Shown: piece after piece, positions 12,356 through 23,378 of the stretch
Numbering within the stretch: position 1 is the first letter of the stretch
Layout: each line of letters begins with the position of its first letter
DNA from: Capronia americana
Taxonomy: Eukaryota; Ascomycota; Eurotiomycetes; Chaetothyriales; Herpotrichiellaceae
Length of the DNA stretch: 64,000 nucleotides
Direction of reading: 5' to 3'
Assembly: GCA_016110215.1 (NCBI GenBank)
Contig: JADWQD010000003.1
Location: forward strand, 1,240,001-1,304,000
Translations under genes and position numbers: made by a program
Notes under the pieces: generated by a model
The model's input: the letters and a program-made list of their open reading frames with translations, nothing else
Databases searched by the model: none
Told to the model about the DNA's origin: nothing

Positions 12356-13139
12356 TGTCCAATGTGTGCAGAGAAAGTGCTAAGTAATTGGGCTTGAAGA
12401 CAACCTGGGGCGCTTTTGCTCTCCAACCTCCAGTTCGTATCAACCGTCGTCAGAGAACGTGGGCAGGGGAAAGAACCCGACGCAGTCAATCGATTGCGGT
12501 TCCTCTGAAGGATAACATATGCTGCCATGGTCAGGAACACCAGTGTACAGCGCATCCTAGGACACGGACATGCCATGCTAGACCGCCGCTGGGCGTCGCA
12601 TGAGTATTGCACCCCTCCATGCCAAACGAAATGAGGTAGCACCATACATACTATGTACCTCGTGGTGGAGATTGAAAGCTCAGCAGAAAGTGAACGGCAA
12701 GTGAAGTCGGTGGCTGAGTTGAATCCGACGTATTGAATGCCAAGCTTGTTAGGCGACTGACCTTGGCCAATCAGAAAATGACAAGCCCAGGCATCACCAT
12801 TCTGTTCCCCTTCAGAATCTTCTTCGACAGCCACTCCTACTGTATATCAGTACTAATTCAGATACCGATCAAATGGAGTGTGTACTACGCAACAAGGATC
12901 TTTACCAGGGAAAATATTCTGCCCACGAGTTGGCGCACTGGAACAGGCCGGCGCGTGTTCCAGTATCTTAGATGTATATCTATCCATGTATCACTCCAAT
13001 CTCGCGGTAGGCAATCACACAACCCAGGTAAGTAAGGAAAGTTCTATATACTAATCCTCGTTTATCCTTTCTTCCCACCTTCCACTGCAATAAACAATAA
13101 ATAGCACCACACTCTCCAACCTGTATTTTATACATAACA
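12356..13139. other. Intergenic, promoter of the FAD monooxygenase
   Basis: About 780 bp between two plus-strand genes. The last 120 bp before 13140 are rich in T/A and contain TATATAC- and TTTTATAC-like sequences that could act as the core promoter. Nothing else is recognisable. Confidence 0.4.
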
Positions 13140-15272
13140 ATGGTCAAAATCATAATCATCGGCGCCGGCATCTCCGGGCTAAGCACCTATCTCTTCCTGC
13201 GGAAACATCTTTTGCGCAACCACTCCAACGAGACAGGTGTTGGGAACGCAATCGAGATCAAGATCTACGAAGCCTACGACATCCACGCCTCCAAGTTCAA
13301 CAACACCCTACTCGACACCTTGGCCGGTGGTAGGAACAGCGAGCAGCAAGCTCCATCCATCCCCACAGACGAAACCCAACCCATCTTCACGCCCCAGGCG
13401 ATTGGTTCCGCGATTGGGATATCGAAGAACGGACTGAGCGTGTTGTCTCGCCTTGACGATTCTGACGAGGACAATGACAATGACGAGATCCCAGCCGGAG
13501 GCGGACGCAAGCTAAAGTCGAAGCGACGCCCATCTATCATGCGACAACTGGCCACGCACGGCCATCCCATTGATTGCTGGCAGATCAGCACAGCGCGGGG
13601 CTTTGAAATCGTGGAAGTGAAGCTTGGCCGTACAAACACAGACAACGAGGACCGACATTCCCAGAGTAAGCGAGGGGGGACTAGAGCCAGACCGTCATCC
13701 TCCGCAGGTGGCGGTACGACCGAGCAAACAGATCTTTACCGCGGGATTATGATTGCGCGACAATCGTGTTGGGAAATCCTGCGTGATCGCGTCCTCGAGA
13801 TCGCCCCAGATATCATATCCAGGAGAAAGGTCACGGACGTGGAGATCGGCGACGAGACAAGCCCTAATATCATCATCTTTGAGGACGGAAGCCGCGAACT
13901 CGCCGACCTGGTCATCGGGGCGGATGGCCTGAGGAGCGTTTTGCGAAGAGCTATGTTTCAAGGACGCGGGGAGGATGAATCTTCACAAACCCAGCCCAAC
14001 GTTGGTGGTAGGGCGAGAAGAACCTGGGTCCAACTTCTAAATGAGTACCTCCCATTCACACGATCTCACGCCTCCGCCGTCGCGAAACCGGACTTCATCT
14101 CCCCTCGCTACGAAGGTCTTGTCGGTGTAGGCGGATTCATCCCCTCCTCGGTGCTCGAATCGGCGGGCCACAAGCCAGGCACCATGTCCATTGTGTTCGG
14201 ACCGAACGGGTTCTTCGGATACGGGTACTTGACCTCTGCAGCGGCGGCGGCGGCGGAGGAGGAGGAGGAGCAGCCACCATTATCTTCACTTGAGCCAGGG
14301 GAAACGTCATCCGAGATCCGCGTTTCGCAATCGACTAAGGACCCAACAATCGGTCCCCTCTCCGTCTGGTGGTCCACCTTCTCCAGCCCAACACCCTATC
14401 CTTACTCTCACTCCAACATACACAGCACGCCCCCAGCACACGCACACGCACAAGCACAGACACAAACCCAGACCCAGACCCAGACCTTCGACAAACGCCG
14501 CGCCCTCGAGGCCCTCCTGCAACGACACTCGACGTGGAAAAACGCCCCCGTGTCCGCCATAATCGAATACGTCAGCACGCACGTGCTCGAGCACGAGCAC
14601 GAGAATGAAAATGAAAATGGGACTGATCACAGCTACGCGGGCGCGGGCAAAGCTCTCGACGCATGCTATCCCACGTGGACGACGCCTGAACTGCCGACCT
14701 GGGTGAGAGGCGGCCGGGCCGTGCTCGTCGGTGACGCGGCCCACGCATTACAACCCAGTAGCGGACAGGGGGCGTGTCAGGGCCTCGAGGACGCCGAGGC
14801 CCTGGTGCTGTTTCTGAAACGGTATCTCGTCGATGTGCCGTCATCGTCATCATCATCATCACCATCTTCTTCTCCGCAGACTGCTGCCACTGATACTAGC
14901 GCCGACGCCGACGCCGACGCTACTACTCCTCTTCTTGCTTCTGCATCCGACCATGATGGGTTAATACACACGCGGATCGCCCGCTCTCTCGCCGCGTATC
15001 ATGCATTCCGCGCGCCGCGCGTGCATCAAATCTATGTGCGCTCCCAGAAGATGGCGGGTCTGAAGTCTGATATGAATGTCGTAATGGAGTATACAATGTA
15101 CTTTTTCATCTGGATGATGACTTGGCGCTGGCTGAGTTGGTGGCTGAGTCGCCTTGGGTTTAGTGATTTGGAGAGGTACAATGAGGAGTTGTTCGGTTAC
15201 GACCTGCCCGGTGAGGTGGAGACATTCCTCGCAAAGGACGAGATCAAGGGCGAGGCGAGAATTGTGACGTAG
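13140..15272 (+). CDS. FAD-dependent monooxygenase with low-complexity inserts and C-terminal membrane helix
   Basis: Predicted flavoprotein hydroxylase of the salicylate-hydroxylase/zeaxanthin-epoxidase-like group (PF01494). Single exon, 710 residues, longer than the usual 400-450. It has the FAD motif IIIGAGISGLS at residues 4-14, the DG motif LVIGADGLRSVLRR, and the second FAD motif VLVGDAAHALQPSSGQGACQ. Extra length comes from inserts: a variable stretch after residue 60, an Ala-Glu run, a His/Ala/Gln/Thr repeat tract, a Ser/Pro run and an Asp/Ala run. Near the C-terminus a Trp/Met-rich hydrophobic segment (TMYFFIWMMTWRWLSWW) probably anchors the enzyme to a membrane. The substrate is unknown and no biosynthetic partners lie beside it. 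Confidence 0.9.
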   Translation: MVKIIIIGAGISGLSTYLFLRKHLLRNHSNETGVGNAIEIKIYEAYDIHASKFNNTLLDTLAGGRNSEQQAPSIPTDETQPIFTPQAIGSAIGISKNGLSVLSRLDDSDEDNDNDEIPAGGGRKLKSKRRPSIMRQLATHGHPIDCWQISTARGFEIVEVKLGRTNTDNEDRHSQSKRGGTRARPSSSAGGGTTEQTDLYRGIMIARQSCWEILRDRVLEIAPDIISRRKVTDVEIGDETSPNIIIFEDGSRELADLVIGADGLRSVLRRAMFQGRGEDESSQTQPNVGGRARRTWVQLLNEYLPFTRSHASAVAKPDFISPRYEGLVGVGGFIPSSVLESAGHKPGTMSIVFGPNGFFGYGYLTSAAAAAAEEEEEQPPLSSLEPGETSSEIRVSQSTKDPTIGPLSVWWSTFSSPTPYPYSHSNIHSTPPAHAHAQAQTQTQTQTQTFDKRRALEALLQRHSTWKNAPVSAIIEYVSTHVLEHEHENENENGTDHSYAGAGKALDACYPTWTTPELPTWVRGGRAVLVGDAAHALQPSSGQGACQGLEDAEALVLFLKRYLVDVPSSSSSSSPSSSPQTAATDTSADADADATTPLLASASDHDGLIHTRIARSLAAYHAFRAPRVHQIYVRSQKMAGLKSDMNVVMEYTMYFFIWMMTWRWLSWWLSRLGFSDLERYNEELFGYDLPGEVETFLAKDEIKGEARIVT
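14241..14875 (+). repeat. Coding microsatellites in the FAD monooxygenase
   Basis: There are three simple-repeat tracts inside the reading frame: (GCG)n(GAG)n at 14241-14270, a CA/CAG-CCCAGA tract at about 14436-14487, and (TCA)n/(TCT)n at 14841-14873. They encode Ala-Glu, Gln-Thr and Ser runs. All keep the frame. Confidence 0.85.
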
Positions 15273-15599
15273 GAAATTAAGGTCAAGAGCAGTCAAGGAT
15301 TCGGCGTGTGTATATGCATAAGCTCGCCAGCAGCCTGGATATGAAAAAAGGGTGGAACGTGGGCATGATCACTGTCGCTGAGTCTGAGACTTGTGGTTGA
15401 AAGGTGTTTGGACTTCCACACACGCTAGCCTACAGTTATCATTGGCACAACGTATCAGTAAGCTACCACTGCAACCTTTCAACAGTCAAGACCCCTCCAA
15501 GACGCCGTGCCACACACAGAGGTTTTGGTACTCCTTCAACAGGGAGATGCCGTCTGGTCTCCGCCTTCCAAGCGATCTACATCAACTCGCCGAGGTAGT
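15273..15599. other. Intergenic, tail-to-tail
   Basis: 327 bp between the converging monooxygenase and the repeat-containing unknown gene. I see nothing beyond expected 3' ends. Confidence 0.5.
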
Positions 15600-17670
15600 T
15601 CACACCAGGATACCCCACAATGTATCTGGTCCGCTCTCGACCTGCTTAACCTCCTGTCTAGGAGTGACGCTTTCAAGCTCACGGTTGGTTTTGTCCTCGT
15701 TTTCCGTTTCACTCTCCCAGTCCCAATATTCCCAGCCGTCTTCAGTCTGGCTTTGGCTGAGGACCTCCACCTCCGAGTAATGGTCGCTGGCGGTAGCATA
15801 TCCTTCGTCGTATCGCGAACACTGCATTGTGTCGTCGTCCGCTTGTAGGGCCCCTGTCCGGGACGCACATTGTTTTGTGCCGTGTTCGGATTCGGAGATT
15901 GGCACGTCTTCACAGCATTGATAGCCACGATCCCCAGTCGATTGATCGGAAAATGACCCCGACACGTTCTGGCTGTCCTCAGGTTTGAGTCCTAGCGAGT
16001 TCAACTCATCCAGCCAGTTGAACAGTTTGTGTACATTCTCAGAGTCATTGCAAGGGTCCTCGAAGTTCATCGACACAGCACCTCCCGAAGTAGGGGTCGC
16101 AGCCGGCATAGCTGCAGGCCACGCGATGTATTGATGCTGGTGTAGTCGGGCTGGGACAACATCCGTGCATGCTGGCAGGGAATTTTGGGTCGCTGTGCCA
16201 ATGTGTCCATTTGTGGAGATAGGGTCGCTATCTCCTTGACCATAGACGTTCTCAAGAATTTCAGTGGTATAACTGTTCGGACTGGGGAATATCTGAATCA
16301 TAGTCGGAGGGGCAACCATGATGTGATCGTCTGGACCCGTTAGAGCTCGTACGTTCTGTGCGGAGTCTTCCCAGTACGTGATCGATTCATCGCTCCAGGC
16401 TTGAACAATGTTGTTGATGCTGCAATTTGTCGTTATGACGCCTGGAGCATACCTTAGACTCGGAAGGGTTGGATACATCAGATTGTCATCGGTAGTAGGA
16501 AAGATATAGGGTCGATCTACCACGTGGTAGAAGCGCCTGCGTGCCACGAAGTCTCCAGCCGGCGACGACTCGGAGTCGATCGGGTTATCACTCGTACCGG
16601 AAGACATGTAGGACCAATCGGTCGCGTGGTAGAAACGCCTGCGTGCCATACAGTCTCCAGCAGACGGCGATTCGGGATCGACCAGGTCATCGACCGTAGT
16701 AGGAAATACAAAGGGCTGATCTACCACGTGGTAGAAACGCCTGCGCGCCACGAAATCTCCATCACATGACCGTTCGGCTTCGAGGGGGCGGTTGAGTTGC
16801 CCGTCGATAATGCTGTCAGTATTGCTTGGGCCGCAGTGAAGGGTAACTTGTGTCTCCTCACACTCGGAACGGCCCAGCAGGGGAGGTAAAGGACAACCAT
16901 GTGTGGAAGTGTCATGGCTGTCATCGGAGATGCAGCTTGCTTCAGCCCTGTGTTTTGACGATGTAGGGGCACAGAGGGCCAGACCTAGGCTTTCTCGACG
17001 CTCGGCAAATGCGGGTCGACCCCGAGAAGCAGCCGGCAGTGACCGGTAGCTGACGAAATCCGGCTCTGGTTGTGCCTGGCCACACCTATATTCGAAATAC
17101 GGAATCCCCCAGCCCGGCTGGACAGTGTTCGAGGGAGGGGTAAATCCGTGATAGGTACCATGGTAAAGGAAAGGACTTGGGACGCCGATGTCGTAGCCAG
17201 AGCCGGTGAGAAGGTCCACTTGAGGATTGTCATGTGGCATAATCTTGGACGGGACTGTGGCCTTTTTGGTGTCTGGGTGAGGCAGAGTGCTCGTGCAAAC
17301 AGCTGTTATAGGTTGAGGGAGTTCAGGTAAGGGAGGTGGCTCATCAATATTCGCTGTTGGGTCTGTGATGTCTGCATCTAGGAGCCAGTATTTGTTTCCT
17401 GGATTCATATTAGCCTGAAGTCAAAGATGAAGTACAAAATGACCAACCATTGGGAACAGCCTCACGACCAACGCGGACATCTGGATCAACGTGATAGCCT
17501 TGATCCTCACACGCATAATAGCAACCTTCAAGGTTCTGTGAGTCACTGTCACGAAGCTTTCGGCGCTTGGGTACACGTCGATTCGGGGCCTTCAGTGGCA
17601 TCCTTGGACAACTGAGGCTTTGGCTGCGGTGCCTGACGTTGCGTTTCTGGCGTGTGGACTTGCCGACCAT
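15600..17670 (-). CDS. Unknown protein with three internal ARRRFYH repeats
   Basis: I do not recognise the family. Two exons, 17670-17448 and 17398-15600, with a 49-nt intron (GTTGGT...GCTAATATGAATCCAG, good branch point), give 673 residues. The first exon encodes a very basic N-terminus (RRVPKRRKLRD), a possible nuclear localisation signal. The middle holds three copies of a unit of about 33 residues, each with (V/M)ARRRFYH(V/A)(V/T)D followed by P/S-Y/F-x-F/S-P/S and an acidic linker. The second copy is most diverged (CMARRRFYHATD). The C-terminal third is acidic (DGWEYWDWESETENEDK). There is no signal peptide or membrane helix. Composition suggests a disordered nuclear protein; this is inference only. 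Confidence 0.7.
16518..16770 (-). repeat. Three tandem copies of a coding repeat of about 100 bp
   Basis: The forward strand shows the block GTGGTAGAARCGCCTGCG at about 16523, 16625 and 16729. Each is followed by a similar 30-bp extension (YGCCACGAARTCTCC). Spacing is about 102-104 bp, so the copies remain in one reading frame. They encode the ARRRFYH units of the host protein. Confidence 0.85.
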
Positions 17671-18020
17671 TTTTTGGTGAAAGAAGAAGTGATAGGCGTA
17701 AGCAATCTGAAAATAATCTCAAAACAATCTGAGCAGCGATAAAATAGGAGTCAAGGGCAATACTTAGGGAAGAGGCGGTAAGAGATGTGTGAATGTTGCA
17801 AGGAGGATTGATGCCTGAAAGTCAACTTGATGCCGAGGCGAATATCTCGAATCGCACTTGCCGATGGAGTTGCGGTTGAGGCTGCGACAAGCACGAGCAG
17901 GGATGACGAATGAGGAGCAAGGAGATGCGAGGGCAGGAAGGTACGAGGGACAGGAAGATGCGAGGGCGTAGGCACTGTCCACCAGAAGGACTTGAAACGA
18001 CACATACAGAACCTTTGCTC
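17671..18020. other. Intergenic, promoter of the repeat-protein gene
   Basis: 350 bp upstream of the unknown gene and downstream of the minus-strand membrane-protein gene. The minus strand next to the start is pyrimidine-rich, as usual for fungal core promoters. Nothing else is visible. Confidence 0.4.
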
Positions 18021-18924
18021 TCAGACAACACTTCCTGACTGCAACGGCGGCTCATGGGCCTTCCGCTTCACCTTCTCGACCAGAGTCTCATGCTGGTGTT
18101 CGGCATCCAATCCCAACTCCCTCTCGTGTGATTTACGGACCCGACGTAATGCGCAAAAATTGTACAGGGCGAAAAGCAACCCCGCGACAATCATGCAAGC
18201 CCCTATTACGATAGCAGTGATCTTCGCCGTTATACTCCAGACTCCATGCTGTGCGGTGTAGATATTGACCAAGGTGGTGATGATACCGGCCACGGAGTTC
18301 ATGGCGACGGGCCTATCGACGACGGGTTAGTTTTGGGGGTTGTGTTCTGGAGGAAGGAGCATACAAGAAGACCCTGTTGATCAGCCAGACATAGTTCTCA
18401 CGCCAGCGAAACCACAACGCAAGACATCCGACTGCTCCAACAATGCAAAATGCTCCAGAGAGCCAGAGAAGTCCAATGTTGGCAATGGAATGGACGATTG
18501 CATGGGCGACCTCGTCATCATCGTTGTCGTCAGCGTCCTGAAACGCCTTTGACTCCTTAAAGGTGGTAAACGTTCCCGGTACGACGAGGAAGCCTGCAAG
18601 CATTATCCAGGTAAACAAACTAGCCAAGATGTTGTACATTCGAGGGATCTCGTCAAGGTGAAGTAGCATCTCCATATATCTTGTTTGAACGGACGGAACC
18701 CGGGCCAATGGCCGTTTGGACGTGACCGTGTCGGAACGGCTTAAGATGCTTGGTTTGGCAGAATCTTTTCGCTTGAGAGACTTCGATGTCTTCGTTCTAT
18801 TGACAGGAGCGGTCTCGGCGCGCTCGACGGGTTCAGGTTCTCTGTAGCCGCGGCCATCGTCGGATTGTATAGTCGAAAGCGACGGACGAGCTGTCTGCGT
18901 ACTTGTCCCTCTCTTCCCAAACAT
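18021..18924 (-). CDS. Four-helix integral membrane protein, unknown function
   Basis: Exons 18924-18365 and 18312-18021, joined by a 52-nt intron (GTATGC...CGATAG), give 283 residues. I start at the ATG at 18924 (MFGKRGTSTQ) because the longer frame has no ATG. The first about 110 residues are Ser/Arg/Lys-rich and probably cytoplasmic. Four hydrophobic segments follow: ILASLFTWIMLAGFLVVPG, IANIGLLWLSGAFCIVGAVG, PVAMNSVAGIITTLVNIY (crossing the exon junction) and ITAIVIGACMIVAGLLFALY. A charged C-terminal tail follows. The pattern matches a conserved fungal membrane protein of unknown role; no enzyme motif is seen. Confidence 0.82.
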
Positions 18925-20108
18925 GCTGAACGCGGCGTTGATGCGACTCGACGGTAGGACGATAGTAAACGGACACAGGGCCAGGCAATGATCAAAATCC
19001 AAGATGGAATCCGGGACCACAGAGGAGGGTACAGGCAATTTTATCAACGATCAAGGCAGTGCAAGAAATCGCAGAACGTGGCAAGCAAGGACAATGGAGG
19101 CATCGCGTCGATACTTGCCTAATGAGATCCCACACAATCAGCTTGAGAGGCCGTGGTATGATATCGACGGGTGGCTCGCATGGCCCGAAGGCAAAACAGA
19201 CTGCGACGGTTGTTGGAATGGTACCATCCGAATGCAGGGTGACGGAGTGTTGCAGAATGTGCATCTTGGAATACAACCATTGAGATCTGATGGGCTGTGG
19301 CTTTGCTCGCCGGATCGACAACCTTTCCACCTGCAACTCGCTGAGCTGAGATTCCATGATGGTTGGTTGCGGACAAAACTGGAAAAAGCTGGCTGAAACT
19401 TGGCCACAGCCCTGGCGCTAGCAACACTCAAGCAATGAGGATATTGCGCCTGTCTGACGAAGAGTCTAAGTGTGACTTTCCACGGCTTTCAGACTTTCTC
19501 GGCTTCACTTCGCGCGTCGCATGAGAAACTCCTTTGTCTGACACTTCTGGCTGATCAACATCCAGGCGAACCCCCCACATCCGAGTTGTGAATAAGTACC
19601 TTATCAGCGCAGTGTACGGAGTACGAGCACGCGTAGAGATTTATCGCCGTGTGATCCGTTCTTATTCTACATTGATGTCGATTTTTATGCAGGTACCGTC
19701 AGTCGGCAACTACTCCTGGCTGACATTGGAACCACACTTATCCTGAAAGAGTACAATTCACTTCATTCTTGCTAACGATTCCCAGCATACTGTCATCCGC
19801 GGGCCTTCTAGCTGAATCGCGGAGGTCTTAACAATCCCAATAGCAGCTAACGCCGTGTTGTTCCCTTGACGCATAGGATATCTCTTTGTCCAAGCGTCGG
19901 AGCTCGTATTTTCCCACATAGCAGCCAGATCCCATTTGTTAACGCCGTCCCAAACTGCTGCAAAGTCCAATGCTCCATAATCGTGTATACACAAGTGCCT
20001 CCCACCCGAGTCGGTGCCAAATTTAGTCCTCATGTCAAAGCGCCCGCGCACAGTTCCATGCCAGTTCCGTAAACCCAGTGGGTATCAACCTTAAAGCAAA
20101 GCCCCGAA
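18925..20108. other. Mostly intergenic
   Basis: About 1.2 kb upstream of the four-helix membrane protein and downstream of the MFS gene. It contains one protein-like open stretch (19758-20084, listed separately) and the sequence ACGGAGTACGAG at 19616-19627, which also occurs at 31106. The rest shows no gene. Confidence 0.5.
19758..20084 (-). other. Protein-like open frame, possible gene relic
   Basis: The minus strand is open for about 108 codons. It lacks an ATG start but has unusually protein-like content, for example NWHGTVRGRFDMRTKFG, HDYGALDFAAVWDGVNKWD and NTALAAIGIVKTSAIQL. A stop precedes it and the MFS stop codon is only 25 bp away. It could be the last exon of a decayed gene or a chance ORF. 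I do not recognise a family. Confidence 0.2.
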
Positions 20109-21865
20109 TCAAATTTGCGCTTGTTCTTCGTCATCGATGACGGTAATGTCGACCACGTCCGAAATCCTGTTCTCCGCAGGGTCCTCGAGACAAGGAACAA
20201 TCGACTTGTACACAGTTGTTTCGTTCACAGGCCTGGGCACGAAATACAACTGGAAAACGCCAATAATTGCGACAAACCCAGCAGCCCACCACGCCAGACC
20301 AGTGAATCCAATATTTGAACCCCATTCGTAAAGAATTCCCGCAATAGGAGGCGCCACGCATCTACAAGCCGCACCAGCTGAAGCGGCAAGCCCGTTGATG
20401 CGCCCAAGGTAGGCGGGAGAAGGACTGGCTTGCTTGAGCAAGATTAGGATCACGGGGTAATCGAGAATCGAGAGAAAGTTTCGGATCGTTAGGCAGGTGT
20501 AGATGCCAGGGTAGAGGAGGTTTGAGGGAAGGAATGCCAGGTACGGTACAATGAAGAATGCAACTGGGTGTAACACTGTTACCAGGACAAAAACCCGCCA
20601 GGTTCCGAGGCGTTCGGCAACAAATGGAAAAATGACAGCTTGGATGAAAAGCGCAATGACACCATTGACCGACATGATCATTCCCACAGCTTTGGTAGAC
20701 AGTCCTAGGCCGCCCCGGACCTCGAATGGACTGGTGGCCGCGATCGTAACATCTCTGGCGGCCTTATCTTGGTAGAAGATGGGAAGGAGATGGTCGTAAC
20801 ACATCGAGTGATATGTGTAGATTGAGAGGGCCAGTGTGAGCATGACGATCTTTCTGGTGAGCCACTTGCCTGTGCCTTTGTCGCTGATAGACGGCTCTCG
20901 GGAGGTCCCGTCCTCGTTCAGTCGCCATTGTTCGGTTTTTTGAACGTCGACTTCGTTGAACGTCCCATAGGAGTCTGAGTTCAGGTCGACGGCATTGTCA
21001 GTAGTGGCACCCCCAGCGCTGATCACCGGTGTCTGCTCGGTAATGCTTTGGTAAATGCTACCACGGCGGGCTCGTCGGCCGTTCTGGAGATTTGGGTGGG
21101 TCTCCCTCAGCCAAAAGTAGGCGCTCACTATGCTAAAGAGCATAAAGAAAGCGCAGACAAGATTGGGAAGTAAGTAAGGAAACCGACCGAATAGGCCATC
21201 TTTCGAGAAATGGTCTGGGTAAGAAGTTGCCGGGTTTACGAGAATACCACCAATAGCCGGCCCGATAATGGTGCCAATGGCCCAGATGAAGGGCACGACG
21301 GCGTATGCTTTGGGTTCCCACTCTGGTTTGGTAGTGAGTTCCCCGACCACGGTTTGTATGACGCCTGTCAATATATCAGCGATCTTGTCTTCCGTATGTG
21401 TACTCGAGACGCATACCAATGTTTCCGTTAAGTACACCACCGAAGATCCGTCCGACGAGAGCCATTGTGAAGCTCGTAGAGAATCCGACGATCAGGAGGG
21501 ATATCATGGTTCCAAAGCAGCCCAGGAGAAGGACTGGCCTCCGGCCGATGCGGTCGGAAAGCGCTCCCCATAGCAGCGAGCAGAGTGCTTCAGAGAAGGA
21601 GAAGGACGCTATAAGGATGCCGGCCCAGAAGGAAGGATTAGGCATGCCAAACTGCTTGGTCATGATCCAGGCGTAGGGGAAAATGGCCGTAACGGCGATC
21701 GGCTCGGCGAGACGACATATCGCTGGATTAATGTTCAGTCAGAAAAGTGTATATGTGCGAGGGTGGACATGAAGAGATTGAGGACTCACCGATTATGAGG
21801 AATTGGCCAGTGGGAAAGGAGTCGTCTGGGGAAGGAGAGTGATTCTTTGACCGTGTAAGTCTCAT
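20109..21865 (-). CDS. MFS transporter (ZIFL/DHA1-like)
   Basis: Proton-coupled transporter in the plasma or vacuolar membrane. Exons 21865-21790, 21722-21417 and 21364-20109 give 545 residues. The ATG at 21865 begins MRLTRSKNHSPSPDDSFP and leads straight into helix 1 (LIIAICRLAEPIAVTAIFPY). MFS motif A is present as WGALSDRIGRRPVLLLG, followed by GRIFGGVLNGNIGVIQT in helix 4. A long acidic cytoplasmic loop (Ser/Thr/Asp-rich) separates the two six-helix halves. The second half contains YHSMCYDHLLPIF and GIYTCLTIRNFLSILDYPV. The order of motifs fits the zinc-induced-facilitator-like/YCR023C-type fungal MFS group; the substrate cannot be told. Introns are 67 and 52 nt. Confidence 0.9.
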
Positions 21866-23378
21866 CTTTTTGAGTAAGTCCGATCTCTTACGACCAGTCC
21901 TCCTCTCTGCGGTTTCCGATTTCGAGTCTCAGTCCTAGTCAGTCAATGCAAGGCGATGTCGGGTAGGAAGCTGGCTGGATTGGAAGGTTGAACACAAGCG
22001 AGTGCTCACACGACAATGACACGGTGTGGACGGCTTGCCTTGGATGACGTGCGGCAAATGGTGAAAAGGTAGATAGTTGCTATAAGTTTAGAGTGAAAAC
22101 GAAACGAAAACAGAACAGAACGGCTACAAGTACAACGGTGGTGGAGTGGAGGTGTCGAAAAATTGGCGGCCAACCCGTGTCGGAAAACCGATCCGATCTC
22201 GAGGAATGTGCAGATTGTGGTGGCTGGCAGGAAACCAACGCAAGTGGCAAGGATGTACATGTGGAACTGCAATCGAGATTCACAAAGATGCCATTTCCTG
22301 CTTCTCCTTTCATGGATAATCTTTCCCCGATCACGGCTACTCGTAACTGTTTGAGGCAGTGGCGGTTGAGACTGCGGTGTTAAAGTGCTTCCTCACCGCT
22401 CGGGCGGTGTAGAGGACCACAGCGGGCTAGTGGTCACAGCAGTGAAAATGGCGGTTATTCGGAGGTCACGCATATCGCTGATTTGCTGACAATCGAAAGA
22501 TGTATCCCGCAGTTTCCTATCGAAGGCAGCTGGTAACCCAGTAGGCAGTCGCCCAGCTACCCGCCGCAGCAAAGATTAGCCCACAATGATCCAGCACCCA
22601 ACGGTATTGCCAGGGTCGAGGCTGGTCCAAAAGCAGGTACGCTAGCTGCCGTGCTTGAGCCACCAAATAGTGTTTTGCTGCGTGGGACGACGGAGACTGA
22701 TACAAAAGCACGGATACCTAGGTAGGGCACTTGGTCATTGCGGCCAAAAGCAAGAAAAATTCAGCATACGTCATGCGCTCGCTGACGGCATCCCGGCCTC
22801 ACGTCGAGTGGCACCGAAGTGGACAGAAGGGTGTTCATGGATGTATGTGAGAAGTAAGGTAGGGTCTAATCGCCAATTCTGAGAGAATCTGCCAAAGATG
22901 CAATCCGCTCAGGCCGTGCAACACCAAGCGTGGAAGACGTCAACTGCGCGCATGCCTTGGGGAACATCAGGTACTGCTGGCAGAATAAAGAATTCTCTGT
23001 GGCCAGAACCCCGCCATGCACGCCGGGCACCGGGCAGCCGAGACCCGGACTCGTCAGCTTTACCCCAAGCTGCCTAGCGCCTCGGCTGTTGAAAGCCTTC
23101 CCCCAGTGCGCATCAACCGCTTCGTGCTCAGGGCCGTCAACTTTCAGCGCCATAGTGTCAAGGACTAGTAGACTCCCGTGCGCAGTTCCATAAGCACGTT
23201 CCAGTATTTGCCCCATTCACCCCATTATAAGGGAGGGAACAGTGAGAGGAAACGAGCACTTGTCAAAAATGCCAGATGAAATCGACAAAGGTCGAGCATC
23301 CCAAAGAGCACCAGAACCATAGCCCTGACAGTAGTGACTACCTAGGTATTCCCTAAGGACAGGAGATCCTACCATATA
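21866..23378. other. Intergenic, MFS promoter side
   Basis: About 1.5 kb. Two copies of the 10-bp palindrome TACCTAGGTA lie here (22715-22724 and 23339-23348). A 116-codon minus-strand ORF (22866-23216) has no recognisable character. No RNA gene or transposon is seen. Confidence 0.5.

Noticed and set aside
14307..14744. 145-codon minus-strand ORF
   Set aside because: Antisense to the FAD monooxygenase and kept open only by the simple-repeat tracts.
22866..23216. 116-codon minus-strand ORF
   Set aside because: No recognisable motif, no neighbouring exons, and an equally long ORF on the opposite strand.
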